From JAUIAI01 sp045106815 (lineage in GTDB: Bacteria > Pseudomonadota > Gammaproteobacteria > Burkholderiales > Burkholderiaceae_E): a stretch of DNA of 64,000 nt. The notes below the pieces were generated by a model. That model ran no database searches. It was not told the DNA's origin and was given only the letters and a program-made list of their open reading frames with translations. How positions within the stretch are numbered: position 1 is the stretch's first letter; the number at the start of each line of letters is the position of its first letter. A program made the translations under genes and the position numbers. Of the stretch, positions 24,538 to 33,642 are shown piece by piece. The stretch is from the NCBI GenBank assembly GCA_045106815.1, contig JBGCFG010000046.1, positions 1 to 64,000 on the forward strand, read 5' to 3'.

Positions 24538-25680
24538 ATGGCAAGACTCCTGGAAACGCTTTGGCGTGAGCGACGCGTCCCCGACGCGCCGGGCCCACAA
24601 CCGCGGGATTGGGCACTGGTGGGGCTTGTCGTACTCATTTCTCTTGTAGATGGCATATCGGCACAAGGCATCATCTGGCGACCAATGACGACCCTGTTAA
24701 GTGCCGCCCTCGCACTAACATTGCCATGGCGGCGCATTTATCCAGTTAGGATGAGCGCGCTTGCGCTAGGCACTATTGTGATCGTGCAGATCGCCGCCTA
24801 CTCTCGTGGGCTTGATTGGAACGGGCTGGATAGCAATGTGGTCTTCTTCCTTCTATTTCCTTACGCGCTCTTTCGCTGGGGATCAGGCCGTGACGCTGTG
24901 ATTGCCGTTGGCTTGGCCCTTGTGCCATTCATGACAACGATTTCAGTCGATATGCACTCATGGACAGAATACCTGGGTGCTGTTCTGTTCTTCCTGTGTC
25001 CTGCCGCGCTGGGCGCTTCAGTCCGCTATCGAGATAGCGCGCAACGTCGCACTAACGAGCAATTGCGAATGCAAGAGCGAGAACGCCTTGCCAGGGAACT
25101 ACACGACACGGTGGCGCACCATGTGTCGGCCATCGCTATTCAGGCACAGGCGGGTCAGGCACTGGCTGCCACCCAGCCAGAGGCAGCCCTCAAGATTCTG
25201 GGCGTGATCGAAAAAGCAGCGTCCCGGACACTGACGGAGATGCGCCATATCGTTCATACCTTGCGGGATGATGCCGAAGCGATCCAACCGCCGTCACGGA
25301 CCCTTTCTGATCTCAAGCGTTTGGGCGATGATGAGGCCTATCCGCTGGATGTTGAGATATCTCTGACTGGGCAACTGGACGATTTAGACGCCGTGCTTGA
25401 ATCAACTTCATTCCGACTCACTCAGGAAGCAATCACCAATGCAGTTCGGCACGCAATAGATGCCCATAAGGTGGATGTTGCAATAACGGGAGAGCCAGAC
25501 CAGGTTCGACTACGCATCACTGACGACGGCAGTTACGTCGTGCCTCAACCACCGACTGGTTTTGGCTTGCGCGGCATGGCAGAGCGAGTGGCGATACTGG
25601 GTGGCACGCTGCACGCAGGGCCCGGTAACTCAAAGGGTTGGGTCGTCGAGGCCACCCTCCCGAGAAGAAGGACTCAGTGA
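24538..25680 (+). CDS. NarL-type sensor histidine kinase (HisKA_3)
   Basis: A 380-residue kinase. Roughly five hydrophobic helices occupy residues 25-160 with no large periplasmic domain. The HisKA_3 box follows with the phosphoacceptor His in RELHDTVAHHVSAI, then a HATPase domain with ITNAVRHA and the GFGLRGMAERV glycine box. The layout resembles DesK/LiaS-type kinases that sense the membrane. The response regulator gene starts four bases after the stop. Being next to the exported peroxidase gene suggests oxidative or envelope stress sensing, which is inference. Confidence 0.92.
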   Translation: MARLLETLWRERRVPDAPGPQPRDWALVGLVVLISLVDGISAQGIIWRPMTTLLSAALALTLPWRRIYPVRMSALALGTIVIVQIAAYSRGLDWNGLDSNVVFFLLFPYALFRWGSGRDAVIAVGLALVPFMTTISVDMHSWTEYLGAVLFFLCPAALGASVRYRDSAQRRTNEQLRMQERERLARELHDTVAHHVSAIAIQAQAGQALAATQPEAALKILGVIEKAASRTLTEMRHIVHTLRDDAEAIQPPSRTLSDLKRLGDDEAYPLDVEISLTGQLDDLDAVLESTSFRLTQEAITNAVRHAIDAHKVDVAITGEPDQVRLRITDDGSYVVPQPPTGFGLRGMAERVAILGGTLHAGPGNSKGWVVEATLPRRRTQ

Positions 25681-25684
25681 AGCC

Positions 25685-26341
25685 ATGAGTATCCGCGTTT
25701 TGATAGCTGACGATCAGGATCTCGTGCGCACCGGACTGCGTATGATCCTAAATGCCCAATCTGACATCGATGTCGTCGGCGAAGCGGTCAACGGACAGCA
25801 GGCTGTTGAACTTGCCCTGGATTTGCTGCCTGACGTGTGCCTGTTTGACATTCGTATGCCTGTACTCGACGGCATCGAGGCAACACGACTCTTGGCAGGA
25901 CCAGAGGTTGAAAAACCACTGGCTGTGGTTGGTATCACAACATTCGATATCGATACCTATGTTCACAGCGCGCTCAAAGCGGGGGCGCGAGGTTTCCTGC
26001 TAAAGGATGCCGGACCCGATTTACTGGCGCAAGCGATTCGCGCTGCTGCAAACGGGGAGGCCCTGATTGCTCCTCGAATTACCGCGCGCCTACTGACCGC
26101 TTTTGCTGACCTGAATCCCGGCACACCGCCAACCCAGCCGTTTGAGCCGCTTACTGACCGAGAAGAACAGGTGTTATTGACCGTCGCTCGCGGTCTCACA
26201 AACGCAGAAATCGCCGATGAACTCTACATCAGCCTCAGCACTGTCAAAACTCATCTGGCAAGCCTGATGCAGAAACTAAACGCTAGAAATCGAGTCGAGA
26301 TTGCGATGTGGGCATATGAAACCGGCCGGGTCGCGCGCTAG
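25685..26341 (+). CDS. NarL/LuxR-family response regulator
   Basis: A 218-residue regulator. The receiver opens IRVLIADDQDLVRTGL, the phospho-Asp lies in DVCLFDIRMPVLDG and the Lys in FLLKDAGPDLL. A C-terminal LuxR helix-turn-helix follows: LTDREEQVLLTVARGLTNAEIA and STVKTHLASLMQKL. The start at 25685, four bases after the kinase stop, gives the normal N-terminus. A longer in-frame start at 25562 would overlap the kinase gene deeply and is unlikely. It works with the kinase just upstream. Confidence 0.94.
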   Translation: MSIRVLIADDQDLVRTGLRMILNAQSDIDVVGEAVNGQQAVELALDLLPDVCLFDIRMPVLDGIEATRLLAGPEVEKPLAVVGITTFDIDTYVHSALKAGARGFLLKDAGPDLLAQAIRAAANGEALIAPRITARLLTAFADLNPGTPPTQPFEPLTDREEQVLLTVARGLTNAEIADELYISLSTVKTHLASLMQKLNARNRVEIAMWAYETGRVAR

Positions 26342-26474
26342 TTCACTGCCGACGTTTGGTTTTTCGCATCGTCCGAAAGAACGAGTGGCGTCTCAGTCAC
26401 CGGGAGGAGGTCATTCAGACCATTAGACCGATGCTCGATCGCTTCGCAGAACCGACCATACGAGTTCTCTTGAA

Positions 26475-26491
26475 AAACGGTCGAACCGTTT
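26475..26491 (+). other. Short perfect hairpin upstream of a lipoprotein gene
   Basis: AAACGGT and ACCGTTT flank a three-base loop, giving a seven-base-pair stem. It lies about 17 bases before the AAGGA ribosome site of the lipoprotein gene at 26524. It could be an operator, a leader hairpin or a terminator of the response-regulator transcript. The surrounding 180-bp gap shows no gene. Confidence 0.3.
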
Positions 26492-26523
26492 CAATTCATT
26501 CTTTCTCAAGGAACCATAAAACC

Positions 26524-26862
26524 ATGAAAACGATCACTGTGATTGCCCTGATAACAATCCTTACTGGATGCAGCGGTATGGTCAAGGGCGGCGCGCTCAT
26601 CGGCGCTGAAAAAGCGCTAAAAGCCGAACAGTACGATGAAGCACTGTCAAAAGCCGAAGTTGCCGAGCATCTAATGGGCGATCTGTCGCGCGACAAGAAA
26701 GCCAAGATCAACTACATCCGAGGCGAGGCGCTGGAAGGCCTGGGTCGACGGGACGAAGCAATTGCGCGCTTTCGTTATGTCGCCGATCAACTAAAGGGCA
26801 CTCCCCACGCCTACCTTGCCAGGGCGAAACTTGAATCGATTCGTGAGGCCAGTCAAGACTAA
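26524..26862 (+). CDS. Small TPR-like lipoprotein
   Basis: A 112-residue protein. The lipobox LTGC comes directly after a short hydrophobic signal (ITVIALITILTGC), so the mature protein is probably lipid-anchored. The remainder is helical with a tetratricopeptide-like pattern: AEQYDEALSKAEVAEHL, KINYIRGEALEGLGR and DEAIARFRYVADQL. The ATG at 26524 follows an AAGGA site, and the upstream in-frame extension to 26356 lacks any feature and would bury the signal. TPR lipoproteins often scaffold envelope assemblies. No partner is evident next to it. Confidence 0.82.
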   Translation: MKTITVIALITILTGCSGMVKGGALIGAEKALKAEQYDEALSKAEVAEHLMGDLSRDKKAKINYIRGEALEGLGRRDEAIARFRYVADQLKGTPHAYLARAKLESIREASQD

Positions 26863-26931
26863 GTGTTCAGTCCGGGACATTGACGGTAGCCGTTGGCCCG
26901 CTCTGGCGAACGGTTAACCTGGATCAATCAC

Positions 26932-27282
26932 CTAGTCTTTGAACTCAATCAGGATTTCGCGGTATGGCTCAGCGCTAATGTTTTTTGCCTTGTGAGTCGG
27001 TGGAATCTTTATACCCCGACCTGCCTCTGACAGCACCTCAAGATCACCGCCGTTATGCCTGATATTGAACACGCTGCCGGTCGGCACATCGATGATGCCA
27101 AGATCATTGCCATGTTCATCTTCGGCGTAGAGCTGACCGCCTTGAATGGCGTACCAGATGTAAGACATGTCGTGCCGATGCATGCCGGTCTCTTCGCCAG
27201 GTTCCAGTACCAGATCCCAGACCCGAACCCGGTCATTCTCAAAAACCACTTTGGTACCTACTTTGTCTCCGATCTCTGCCAT
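26932..27282 (-). CDS. Cupin-domain protein
   Basis: A 116-residue single cupin. The metal-binding motif 1 is seen as EETGMHRHDMSYIWYAIQGG (two His and a downstream acidic region), and motif 2 is degenerate around GSVFNIRHNGGD. It is likely a small cytoplasmic metal-binding enzyme or ligand-binding protein. It is divergent from the aldo/keto reductase gene, with about 76 bp between the two starts that must hold both promoters. No function can be assigned. Confidence 0.8.
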   Translation of the reverse strand: MAEIGDKVGTKVVFENDRVRVWDLVLEPGEETGMHRHDMSYIWYAIQGGQLYAEDEHGNDLGIIDVPTGSVFNIRHNGGDLEVLSEAGRGIKIPPTHKAKNISAEPYREILIEFKD

Positions 27283-27358
27283 CGTTTCCTCTCTTTAGTT
27301 GTCTTGACAAGTTCATTGCTAGACTCTGGCTCAATATTCGCACAATCAGGAGGATGCA

Positions 27359-28339
27359 ATGCAAAAAGCGAGGTTCGGCCGTACTGATCTTCAGGTTTCG
27401 CGCCTGACCTTTGGCTGCGGTGCCGTAGGCGGCCTGATGGTCAAAGGCAGCGCTACCGATCAGGACAACGCGATAGCCTGGGCCAGAGACAATGGCATCA
27501 ACTTCTTTGACACCGCTGCAAGCTATGGTGACGGTGTCTCAGAAACTAATCTTGGCCGTGCCCTCAACGGCAATTCAGACGGGCTGGTGATTGGGACCAA
27601 GGTTGGACTGACAAAGCAGGATTTGGACGATGTCGCAGGCGCGGTCAGTGCATCACTCGACAAAAGCCTCTCTAGGCTAAAGCTGGATCATGTTGATCTA
27701 TTTCAGTTGCACAACACCATAAAGACATCCGATGAGCCGCGCGCGGTGAGTGCTGACTTTGTGTTGGCGGAAGTTATCCCAGCGTTTGAGAAACTGCGCG
27801 ATGCCGGTAAAGTGAGGTTCTTTGGCTTTACCGCAAATGGTGATACCGATCAGCTACATCAGTTGGTGGCCTCTGATGCTTTTGACAGTGGTCAGATCTT
27901 TTACAACCTACTGGTCCCCTCAGCAGGCGGCCCACAACCAGCAGGGCATGTCGCACAAGACTATCGTGAACTGCTAAGCGCGGCGGACAAGCACGGGGTC
28001 GGTGCAATTGGTGTGCGAGTGTTGGCCGGTGGTGCCTTGTCGGGGAAGGAAGACCGTCATCCGATGGGCATGCAAAGTGTTGCGCCTATTGGCTCCGAGA
28101 CTGACTACGCGACCGATGTTCAGCATGCGTTGAAATTTCAACCGCTCATCGACGCCGGCTTTGCAAGCAGCCTGCCAGAACTCGCGATTCGCTATGTGAT
28201 CTCAAATCCCAGCCTACCGACTACTGAGATCGGGATTGCCACGCTCGACGAATTCCAGCAAGCCACACAGGCTGTCAATCGAGGCTCGCTGCCGAGCGAG
28301 GCACTCGAATTGATTCAAACCATTCAGGCCGGGAACTAA
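27359..28339 (+). CDS. Aldo/keto reductase
   Basis: A 326-residue (beta/alpha)8 oxidoreductase. A strong AGGAGG site precedes the ATG. The catalytic set is visible: Asp in INFFDTAASYGDG with the Tyr a few residues later, Lys in VIGTKVGL, and His in VDLFQLHN. It reduces aldehydes or ketones with NADPH in the cytoplasm. The family member resembles D-threo-aldose dehydrogenase-type AKRs. Its stop overlaps the end of the convergent gamma-glutamyltransferase gene by four bases. Its link with the divergent cupin is only by position. Confidence 0.92.
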   Translation: MQKARFGRTDLQVSRLTFGCGAVGGLMVKGSATDQDNAIAWARDNGINFFDTAASYGDGVSETNLGRALNGNSDGLVIGTKVGLTKQDLDDVAGAVSASLDKSLSRLKLDHVDLFQLHNTIKTSDEPRAVSADFVLAEVIPAFEKLRDAGKVRFFGFTANGDTDQLHQLVASDAFDSGQIFYNLLVPSAGGPQPAGHVAQDYRELLSAADKHGVGAIGVRVLAGGALSGKEDRHPMGMQSVAPIGSETDYATDVQHALKFQPLIDAGFASSLPELAIRYVISNPSLPTTEIGIATLDEFQQATQAVNRGSLPSEALELIQTIQAGN

Positions 28340-30156
28340 CGGCCGTCAACTGTCCCGTCGCGGCGTTTGTCAGCGCCGCCAATCAAACGCTTGCCTCTGA
28401 CTTTGATAATTGAGAGTCCACTGGTCTGAGTCAGCACTCGTACACTTTCATATCCAAACTCTGTCTCCATGACGCTCTTCAATGCTTCTGCATCATAAGG
28501 CAAGGTGATACCCGGGATAGGCTCCTCAAGATCAAGCGCTCCGTTACGGCTCATATAGTGCGGCACGTTGATCGACTGTTGTGGGTCCAATCCAAAATCA
28601 ATCGCATTCACGATTGATTGCGCCGTATAGCCAATGATGCGTGAACCACCCGGCGAGCCGGTGACCAATTTCACTTTGCCTTTGCGGTTGAAGACGATGG
28701 TGGGCGACATTGAGCTTCGCGGCCGCTTGTTTGCCTGCACACGGTTGGCAATCGGTAACTCAGTCTCGCTATCGACAGGGCGGAACGAGAAATCGGTCAG
28801 CTCATTGTTGAGCAGGAAGCCGTGCACCATCACGCCATTGCCAAACGAGCTTTCAATCGTCGTAGTCATTGACAACGCGTTCCCGTAACGATCCACAATT
28901 GAGATGTGGCTGGTACCGCTGTCTTTGGTGCGCGGATCAGGGGCGCGGGGATCGAACACCCCAGCCGGCACGCCGGGAGCAGCCGTACCCATGTCTTTGT
29001 CTGTAATCAGCCCAGCGCGAGAAGCCAGGTAGATCTTGTTGAGCATGCCTTCAACAGGCACGGTCACAAAGTCCGTATCGCCCACATACAAGCCGCGGTC
29101 TGCGAATGCTAGGCGCCCGGCCTGCGCAAATAGATGAACAGCTTTGGGGTTGAGCGGGTCATCGCCAAGATCAAAATTCTCTAAGATGCCAAGAATCTGG
29201 CCAACTGCAATCGCGCCAGATGACGGTGGTCCCATCCCACAAACATCAAAGCCGCGATAGTTAAGACAAACCGGTTCGCGTTCAATGACATCATAGTTAG
29301 CCAAATCGGTCGTAGTCATGTCACCAGTAACGTTCAGATCGCTCTGAACCGCTCTGGCAATGGCGTGCGCGATTTCACCCTCATAAAAAGCATCTGCGCC
29401 GTCTTTAGCAATTGCCCGTAAGGTTCTGGCATAGGGCTCATTAGTAATCTCGGTGCCAGCAGGCTTGGCCGCGCACTCATCGCCATCGCTCGTGGCGAAG
29501 TAGTCGAACGCGGTCGGGTCCCGGAAGAACAAGCGGTCCACGCATGAGGTGTTGCGAGCGAGCAAGCCATCGACTTGAGTAGCCGTACGCTCGGTGATCT
29601 CAAAGCCATGCCTGGCCAGCGCAATCGCAGGTTTGAAGAGTTTTTTCCACTTCAGATGGCCATATCGCTCATGTACCACCTCCATGACGCGCGGTGTGCC
29701 TGGCACGCCCACTGACAACCCACTTTGCCAGGCAGCCAGAAAGCCACCGCCATCTGGCTCCGTGAATCGAACGAAACGGTCCTCCATCGCATTAGCGGGT
29801 GCTTTTTCACGACCATCGAAGGTCGTCGTTTTGCCGCTTGCAGCATCGTAGTAGACAACGAAGGCACCACCGCCAAGACCGCTCGACTGTGGCTCAACTA
29901 GACCCAGCACGGTTTGAGCCGCCACCATGGCATCTGCAGCGGTGCCGCCGCGGCGCAAAATGCGCGCGCCCGCTTCACTGGCAAGCGGGTTTGCAGTGAC
30001 AATCATTTCGGTGCCGAGCCTGACTTTGGTCGGCAGCTCGGGAGCTACAGTCGACTCTGCTGCATCAACCAAGCTGGGCGCAACCTGTGCCGATAACGGT
30101 GCGGTGCTGACCGCAATGGCCATCGCAACCGCACTTAACGCGTATAGCTTTTTCAT
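28336..30156 (-). CDS. ggt: Gamma-glutamyltransferase
   Basis: A 606-residue Ntn-hydrolase precursor. It has a signal peptide (YALSAVAMAIAVSTAPLSAQ) and the large-subunit start MIVTANPLASEAGARILRRGGTAADA. The autocleavage site is the Thr in DSGTSHISIVDRYGNA, followed by TTTIESSFG and the GSPGGSRI loop that binds the gamma-glutamyl group. It cleaves glutathione and other gamma-glutamyl compounds in the periplasm. Length is normal. A short AT-rich stretch upstream (30157-30190) with an AGGAGTGAG ribosome site fits its start. Confidence 0.94.
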   Translation of the reverse strand: MKKLYALSAVAMAIAVSTAPLSAQVAPSLVDAAESTVAPELPTKVRLGTEMIVTANPLASEAGARILRRGGTAADAMVAAQTVLGLVEPQSSGLGGGAFVVYYDAASGKTTTFDGREKAPANAMEDRFVRFTEPDGGGFLAAWQSGLSVGVPGTPRVMEVVHERYGHLKWKKLFKPAIALARHGFEITERTATQVDGLLARNTSCVDRLFFRDPTAFDYFATSDGDECAAKPAGTEITNEPYARTLRAIAKDGADAFYEGEIAHAIARAVQSDLNVTGDMTTTDLANYDVIEREPVCLNYRGFDVCGMGPPSSGAIAVGQILGILENFDLGDDPLNPKAVHLFAQAGRLAFADRGLYVGDTDFVTVPVEGMLNKIYLASRAGLITDKDMGTAAPGVPAGVFDPRAPDPRTKDSGTSHISIVDRYGNALSMTTTIESSFGNGVMVHGFLLNNELTDFSFRPVDSETELPIANRVQANKRPRSSMSPTIVFNRKGKVKLVTGSPGGSRIIGYTAQSIVNAIDFGLDPQQSINVPHYMSRNGALDLEEPIPGITLPYDAEALKSVMETEFGYESVRVLTQTSGLSIIKVRGKRLIGGADKRRDGTVDGR

Positions 30157-30249
30157 CTCACTCCTCCTATTTAAACTTTATTAACCAGTGTAGCGTGATG
30201 AAAAGTGAGTTGCGTCAAAGTGAGGACTTGAAACTGGCGCCAGTGTTGT

Positions 30250-30900
30250 TCAAAAGCGATAACTCATCGTCAATTGCAAGGTTGTAGGCGAATAGTTCAA
30301 ACCCCTTATCGGACCCAGATCTATTCCACTGGTTTTGCCATAACGGAACTCCCCACCAATAGTCCACGCCTCGGACAACCTATAGTTCAGGCCTGCCAGA
30401 ACCTGTACGCCAATGTCGCCCTGCCCATCAAAAGATTGCTCGATACCGTCTTGCTCAAGGTCAATGTCAATCTCCTGACCCCAGAGCAGACCGGCCCCCA
30501 CGTAGGGATCCCAGCGGCCGTTTCCGGCAAAGTGGTAGAGCCCATTGATAAAGAACTGATTCGAGGCATAGTTTCCGTCGCTGAACCGATCACCATTTGC
30601 CAGCGTAATGTCAGCCTCATTGCTGCGATACTCCCAGCCAAGTTCTATCGACCAGCTCGAGTTCATCCGATAACCGAACAACAGCCCCGCGTTGAAGCCA
30701 CTACCTAGCCCGATACTCGCCGGGCCGTTGCTCAAACCAGAACCCTCGACCAGTGCCGATTGATTCGACATTTGACTGAGGCCAAAGATGGGTTTGAGAT
30801 AAAGCCCGGTAGTCGATTCAGCAGCTATGACCAGGCTCGGCGCTGCGAATGCGACCGGCAACAACATCAGGCGAGTGAGGGAGTGAAATTGCTTTTTCAT
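30250..30900 (-). CDS. Outer-membrane beta-barrel protein
   Basis: A 216-residue protein starting at MKKQFHSL with a signal peptide ending VIAAES. The mature part alternates hydrophobic and polar residues in amphipathic strands (SWSIELGWEYRSNEADI, RWDPYVGAGLLWG, WTIGGEFRYG) and ends in Tyr-Arg-Phe, the terminal Phe expected for BAM-dependent barrels. It is OmpW/OprG- or OmpA-barrel-like with about eight strands. A start 30 bases further upstream is possible but would put ten extra residues before the signal peptide. Cargo and role are unknown. Confidence 0.85.
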   Translation of the reverse strand: MKKQFHSLTRLMLLPVAFAAPSLVIAAESTTGLYLKPIFGLSQMSNQSALVEGSGLSNGPASIGLGSGFNAGLLFGYRMNSSWSIELGWEYRSNEADITLANGDRFSDGNYASNQFFINGLYHFAGNGRWDPYVGAGLLWGQEIDIDLEQDGIEQSFDGQGDIGVQVLAGLNYRLSEAWTIGGEFRYGKTSGIDLGPIRGLNYSPTTLQLTMSYRF

Positions 30901-31002
30901 GAGAGCATGCCTACAAAAGAGTGAGATCAAAGAACGAGCCTGTCTGTGTCTGAAGCAGCAAGCATCTTACGAAGCGGGCATGACGTAACTCTTTGATTTT
31001 CT

Positions 31003-31935
31003 ATGGATTTGCACGAACGGGCAGGCTTTTGCATGAATGGTCAGTTTGAAATAGGAGCGCTCAGCCCAGGCCAATACTTCTTTGCCATTGCTGCTCTGAT
31101 CGGACTTTGCTTTGCGTTCGTTGCGCCCGACGATGACGGCCTTCCCCTCGGCCTGCGTCTGCTGCACTGGCAAAGCCAGACCGTCGGCGTCATGGCGTTT
31201 TTGATCGGTGCGCACCTGTTCCTAGCCAAGTGTCCGCCGTTCACCCAGTTGAACCCATGGATTCGGCTCGTCCTATCCGGCATACTGGGTGCCGTTGTCT
31301 ATGCGCCGATTGCTCAGGTCTTCGATGTATGGTTCGGTGTCGAACCTGAAATGGAGTCACTGTTCAGCCTGCCCGCCATCACGAACGAATGGCTCAACCT
31401 TGTCCCGCCGGCAGTAATAACCTGGGTTGTCATCAATGCCCCCTGGGTCATGGGACTCCGCCTGGAGGCAGCACAACAAACCTGGCCGGGCACTAAGGAG
31501 CCATCACCCGCCCCCCCTAAGGTTGATGAAGCCAGTACGACCCAGCCTGGGTTTTTTGCTTTGTTGCCCAAAAGAATTGGTACTGACATCGTTCTACTTA
31601 AGTCAGAGTTGCACTACATGGAAGTGGTGACCAGTTCTGGACGGGCACTTATTCTGTACCGCTTGCGCGATGCCATCGAAGAGATGGCGGCGCTGGACGC
31701 TGACCATAATGAACAGACCGGTTCCGTCAGTGGTCTTCAATGTCATCGCTCTTACTGGATAGCGTTCGCTCATATAGCTCGTCTTCAGGCTCAGGGCCGA
31801 GAAGGCCTACTGGTCATGAACAATGGGCGATCAGTTCCAGTTAGCCGGCGCTATCTGGCAACCGTGAAAGCGCATTGCGCCAGGCAACCGCATAAACCAT
31901 TAGACAGAGTTACAGAGCACCCGAGCGCGACGTGA
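31003..31935 (+). CDS. Membrane-bound LytTR-family regulator
   Basis: About 310 residues. Four hydrophobic helices occupy residues 20-160 and a C-terminal LytTR DNA-binding domain occupies about 190-300: IVLLKSELHYMEVVTSSG, the CHRSYWIAF strand and GRSVPVSRRYLATV. There is no receiver domain, so it likely senses a membrane signal directly. An in-frame ATG at 31033 is an alternative start. The 3' end overlaps the convergent FG-GAP lipoprotein gene by 26 bases. LytTR factors usually bind paired repeats, and I could not identify a clear target nearby. Confidence 0.85.
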   Translation: MDLHERAGFCMNGQFEIGALSPGQYFFAIAALIGLCFAFVAPDDDGLPLGLRLLHWQSQTVGVMAFLIGAHLFLAKCPPFTQLNPWIRLVLSGILGAVVYAPIAQVFDVWFGVEPEMESLFSLPAITNEWLNLVPPAVITWVVINAPWVMGLRLEAAQQTWPGTKEPSPAPPKVDEASTTQPGFFALLPKRIGTDIVLLKSELHYMEVVTSSGRALILYRLRDAIEEMAALDADHNEQTGSVSGLQCHRSYWIAFAHIARLQAQGREGLLVMNNGRSVPVSRRYLATVKAHCARQPHKPLDRVTEHPSAT

Positions 31936-33484
31936 CGATCACTTCGTTCAGCGCCGGGTTGTCAATTCGGGAGCTGTGCCCATCAGCCCAGTTGATGACC
32001 ACGGCGGACGGCACAGGTCCGGATTCGGGCAACCCGAATACTCGCAGCATGGTGCGATCTGAGGTGAGCCCTTCGCCGGCGATGATCACCTGAACGGGCG
32101 CCTTCACACCCTCAAGCTGAATCCGTGCACCGATACTGGTCGCGTTGTCTGGCAGGCGCACGGCGAGGAATCGGCCGGGCGTCTCATTCAGATAGATGCG
32201 CGCGGCGCCGTCCATATTCGCCCAGACAATATCGTTTTTTCCATCGCCATTGAAATCGGCCAATAGCGGCACATGTCCGTATGCTTTGTTTTGTGCAGCA
32301 TCGCTAGTGAAGAAGTCTGGTGCATCGACTGAGCCACCTAGCAACAGTTTGCCCGGTAGCTTAAACAGCTTGTGAATGGGCCACTTGACGTAATTCTCTG
32401 CCACCAACAAGTCGAGCGCACCGTCGAGGTTAACATCTTCGAACAGCCCACCCCAGCCAAATCCGAACCCGGTTAGGCCAGCGGCCGCACCAATGTCGGC
32501 AAAGCGCATCTCGCCATCATTCTTGAGCAGCAACCATTTGCTTTCTGCCCGTTGATCCTCGCGCAGATCGCCCTTGGTAAACAGTTCAGGAATTGAATTG
32601 CCACTATTGCTCAAGAAAAAGTCAAGCCGGCCGGTCGCATGCAAGTCTGCGAACCCCAAGCCCATCCAGAAACCAAACCCGGTGGCGAGATCAACGCGCC
32701 TAAACGTACCGTCTTGCTGGTTGTGAAGAATTTCAACCTCGCCTGTGTTTTGAGCAAGTACGAGATCAGGCCAAAGGTCATTATCCAGATCAACAAAAGA
32801 CGCGGTAAACGTGTTTTGAAGGCCACGGGTCACGTCGTCGCTAACATCTAAGAACCTGTGGTTGCCCGCCCCGCGTAATAGCAAATTTGACTTTGCATGG
32901 GTCGGATCATTAAACACGGGCGAGCGCATGTCTTTTGCGTTGATAAAGAGGCTGACATAAAGATCGGTCAAGCCATCGCGATCGTAGTCACCAGCCGTGA
33001 TTGCGAGCGGCACAGCGCCATCGGGAAAGACAACATCTAGCGGCTGTGGGTCGAACCGGCCATTCTGGTTAAGCCATAGCGTGAGCCCTGCTTTGCCTGC
33101 CGTCAGTAAATCAGTGTTGCCGTCTGTATTGAAGTCCAGCGACAGCGCACCATAGGTGGCTGTCTGATCACCCAGACCAACAGACTGCGCGATGTCAACG
33201 ATCTGACCGTTGCGCCAGGCCAGCAACGCATCTGATTGACCATCAGAGCCGCCAAGAAAAACTTCATCCCGCCCGTCTCGATCGATATCAATGGCCGCTG
33301 CCGCTAAGAGAGGATGACTGGTCGATTTGGACCATTGATGGACGAAGGGTGCCTCGACAAGGACCAGCGTGGGCTCACTCAGACCGGGGGGCGCAGGCCG
33401 ACTCGACTCTCCCGCGGTCAGCACGGTGCAAGCGCTAGCACCAAGCAAGATCAGCATTGCTACCGCGAGCATTGTCTTTCTCAT
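31910..33484 (-). CDS. FG-GAP/VCBS-repeat lipoprotein with ASPIC/UnbV domain
   Basis: A 524-residue protein. The ATG at 33484 gives a lipoprotein signal (AMLILLGASAC). The frame stays open further upstream, but that extension is Cys/Arg/Leu-rich and looks non-coding. The body holds about six to seven beta-propeller repeats with calcium-type DxDxDG loops, such as AIDIDRDGRDEVF, DFNTDGNTDLL, DYDRDGLTDLYV and DFNGDGKNDIVW. The C-terminus is an ASPIC/UnbV domain (TSIGARIQLEG ... VVINWADGHSSRI). It is probably exposed at the cell surface or periplasm for binding. Its 3' end overlaps the LytTR gene. Confidence 0.9.
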   Translation of the reverse strand: MRKTMLAVAMLILLGASACTVLTAGESSRPAPPGLSEPTLVLVEAPFVHQWSKSTSHPLLAAAAIDIDRDGRDEVFLGGSDGQSDALLAWRNGQIVDIAQSVGLGDQTATYGALSLDFNTDGNTDLLTAGKAGLTLWLNQNGRFDPQPLDVVFPDGAVPLAITAGDYDRDGLTDLYVSLFINAKDMRSPVFNDPTHAKSNLLLRGAGNHRFLDVSDDVTRGLQNTFTASFVDLDNDLWPDLVLAQNTGEVEILHNQQDGTFRRVDLATGFGFWMGLGFADLHATGRLDFFLSNSGNSIPELFTKGDLREDQRAESKWLLLKNDGEMRFADIGAAAGLTGFGFGWGGLFEDVNLDGALDLLVAENYVKWPIHKLFKLPGKLLLGGSVDAPDFFTSDAAQNKAYGHVPLLADFNGDGKNDIVWANMDGAARIYLNETPGRFLAVRLPDNATSIGARIQLEGVKAPVQVIIAGEGLTSDRTMLRVFGLPESGPVPSAVVINWADGHSSRIDNPALNEVIVTSRSGAL

Positions 33485-33642
33485 TCTGGCTCCAGTTCGG
33501 GGATGTCGGGTCGATTCGAGACTGCGCATTGCAACACATGATGCAAGCTGGCGGCACAAATGCTCACAGCTGGGTCCAATGTGTAGCAACGTCGTCGCAT
33601 CGATTGCGTGATCATTAGCCGATCTACAATCGGAGTTTGGGC

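Noticed and set aside
26356..26523. 56-codon N-terminal extension of the small lipoprotein
   Set aside because: It would place charged residues before the lipoprotein signal and ignores the good ribosome site before 26524; the hairpin at 26475-26491 also lies in it.
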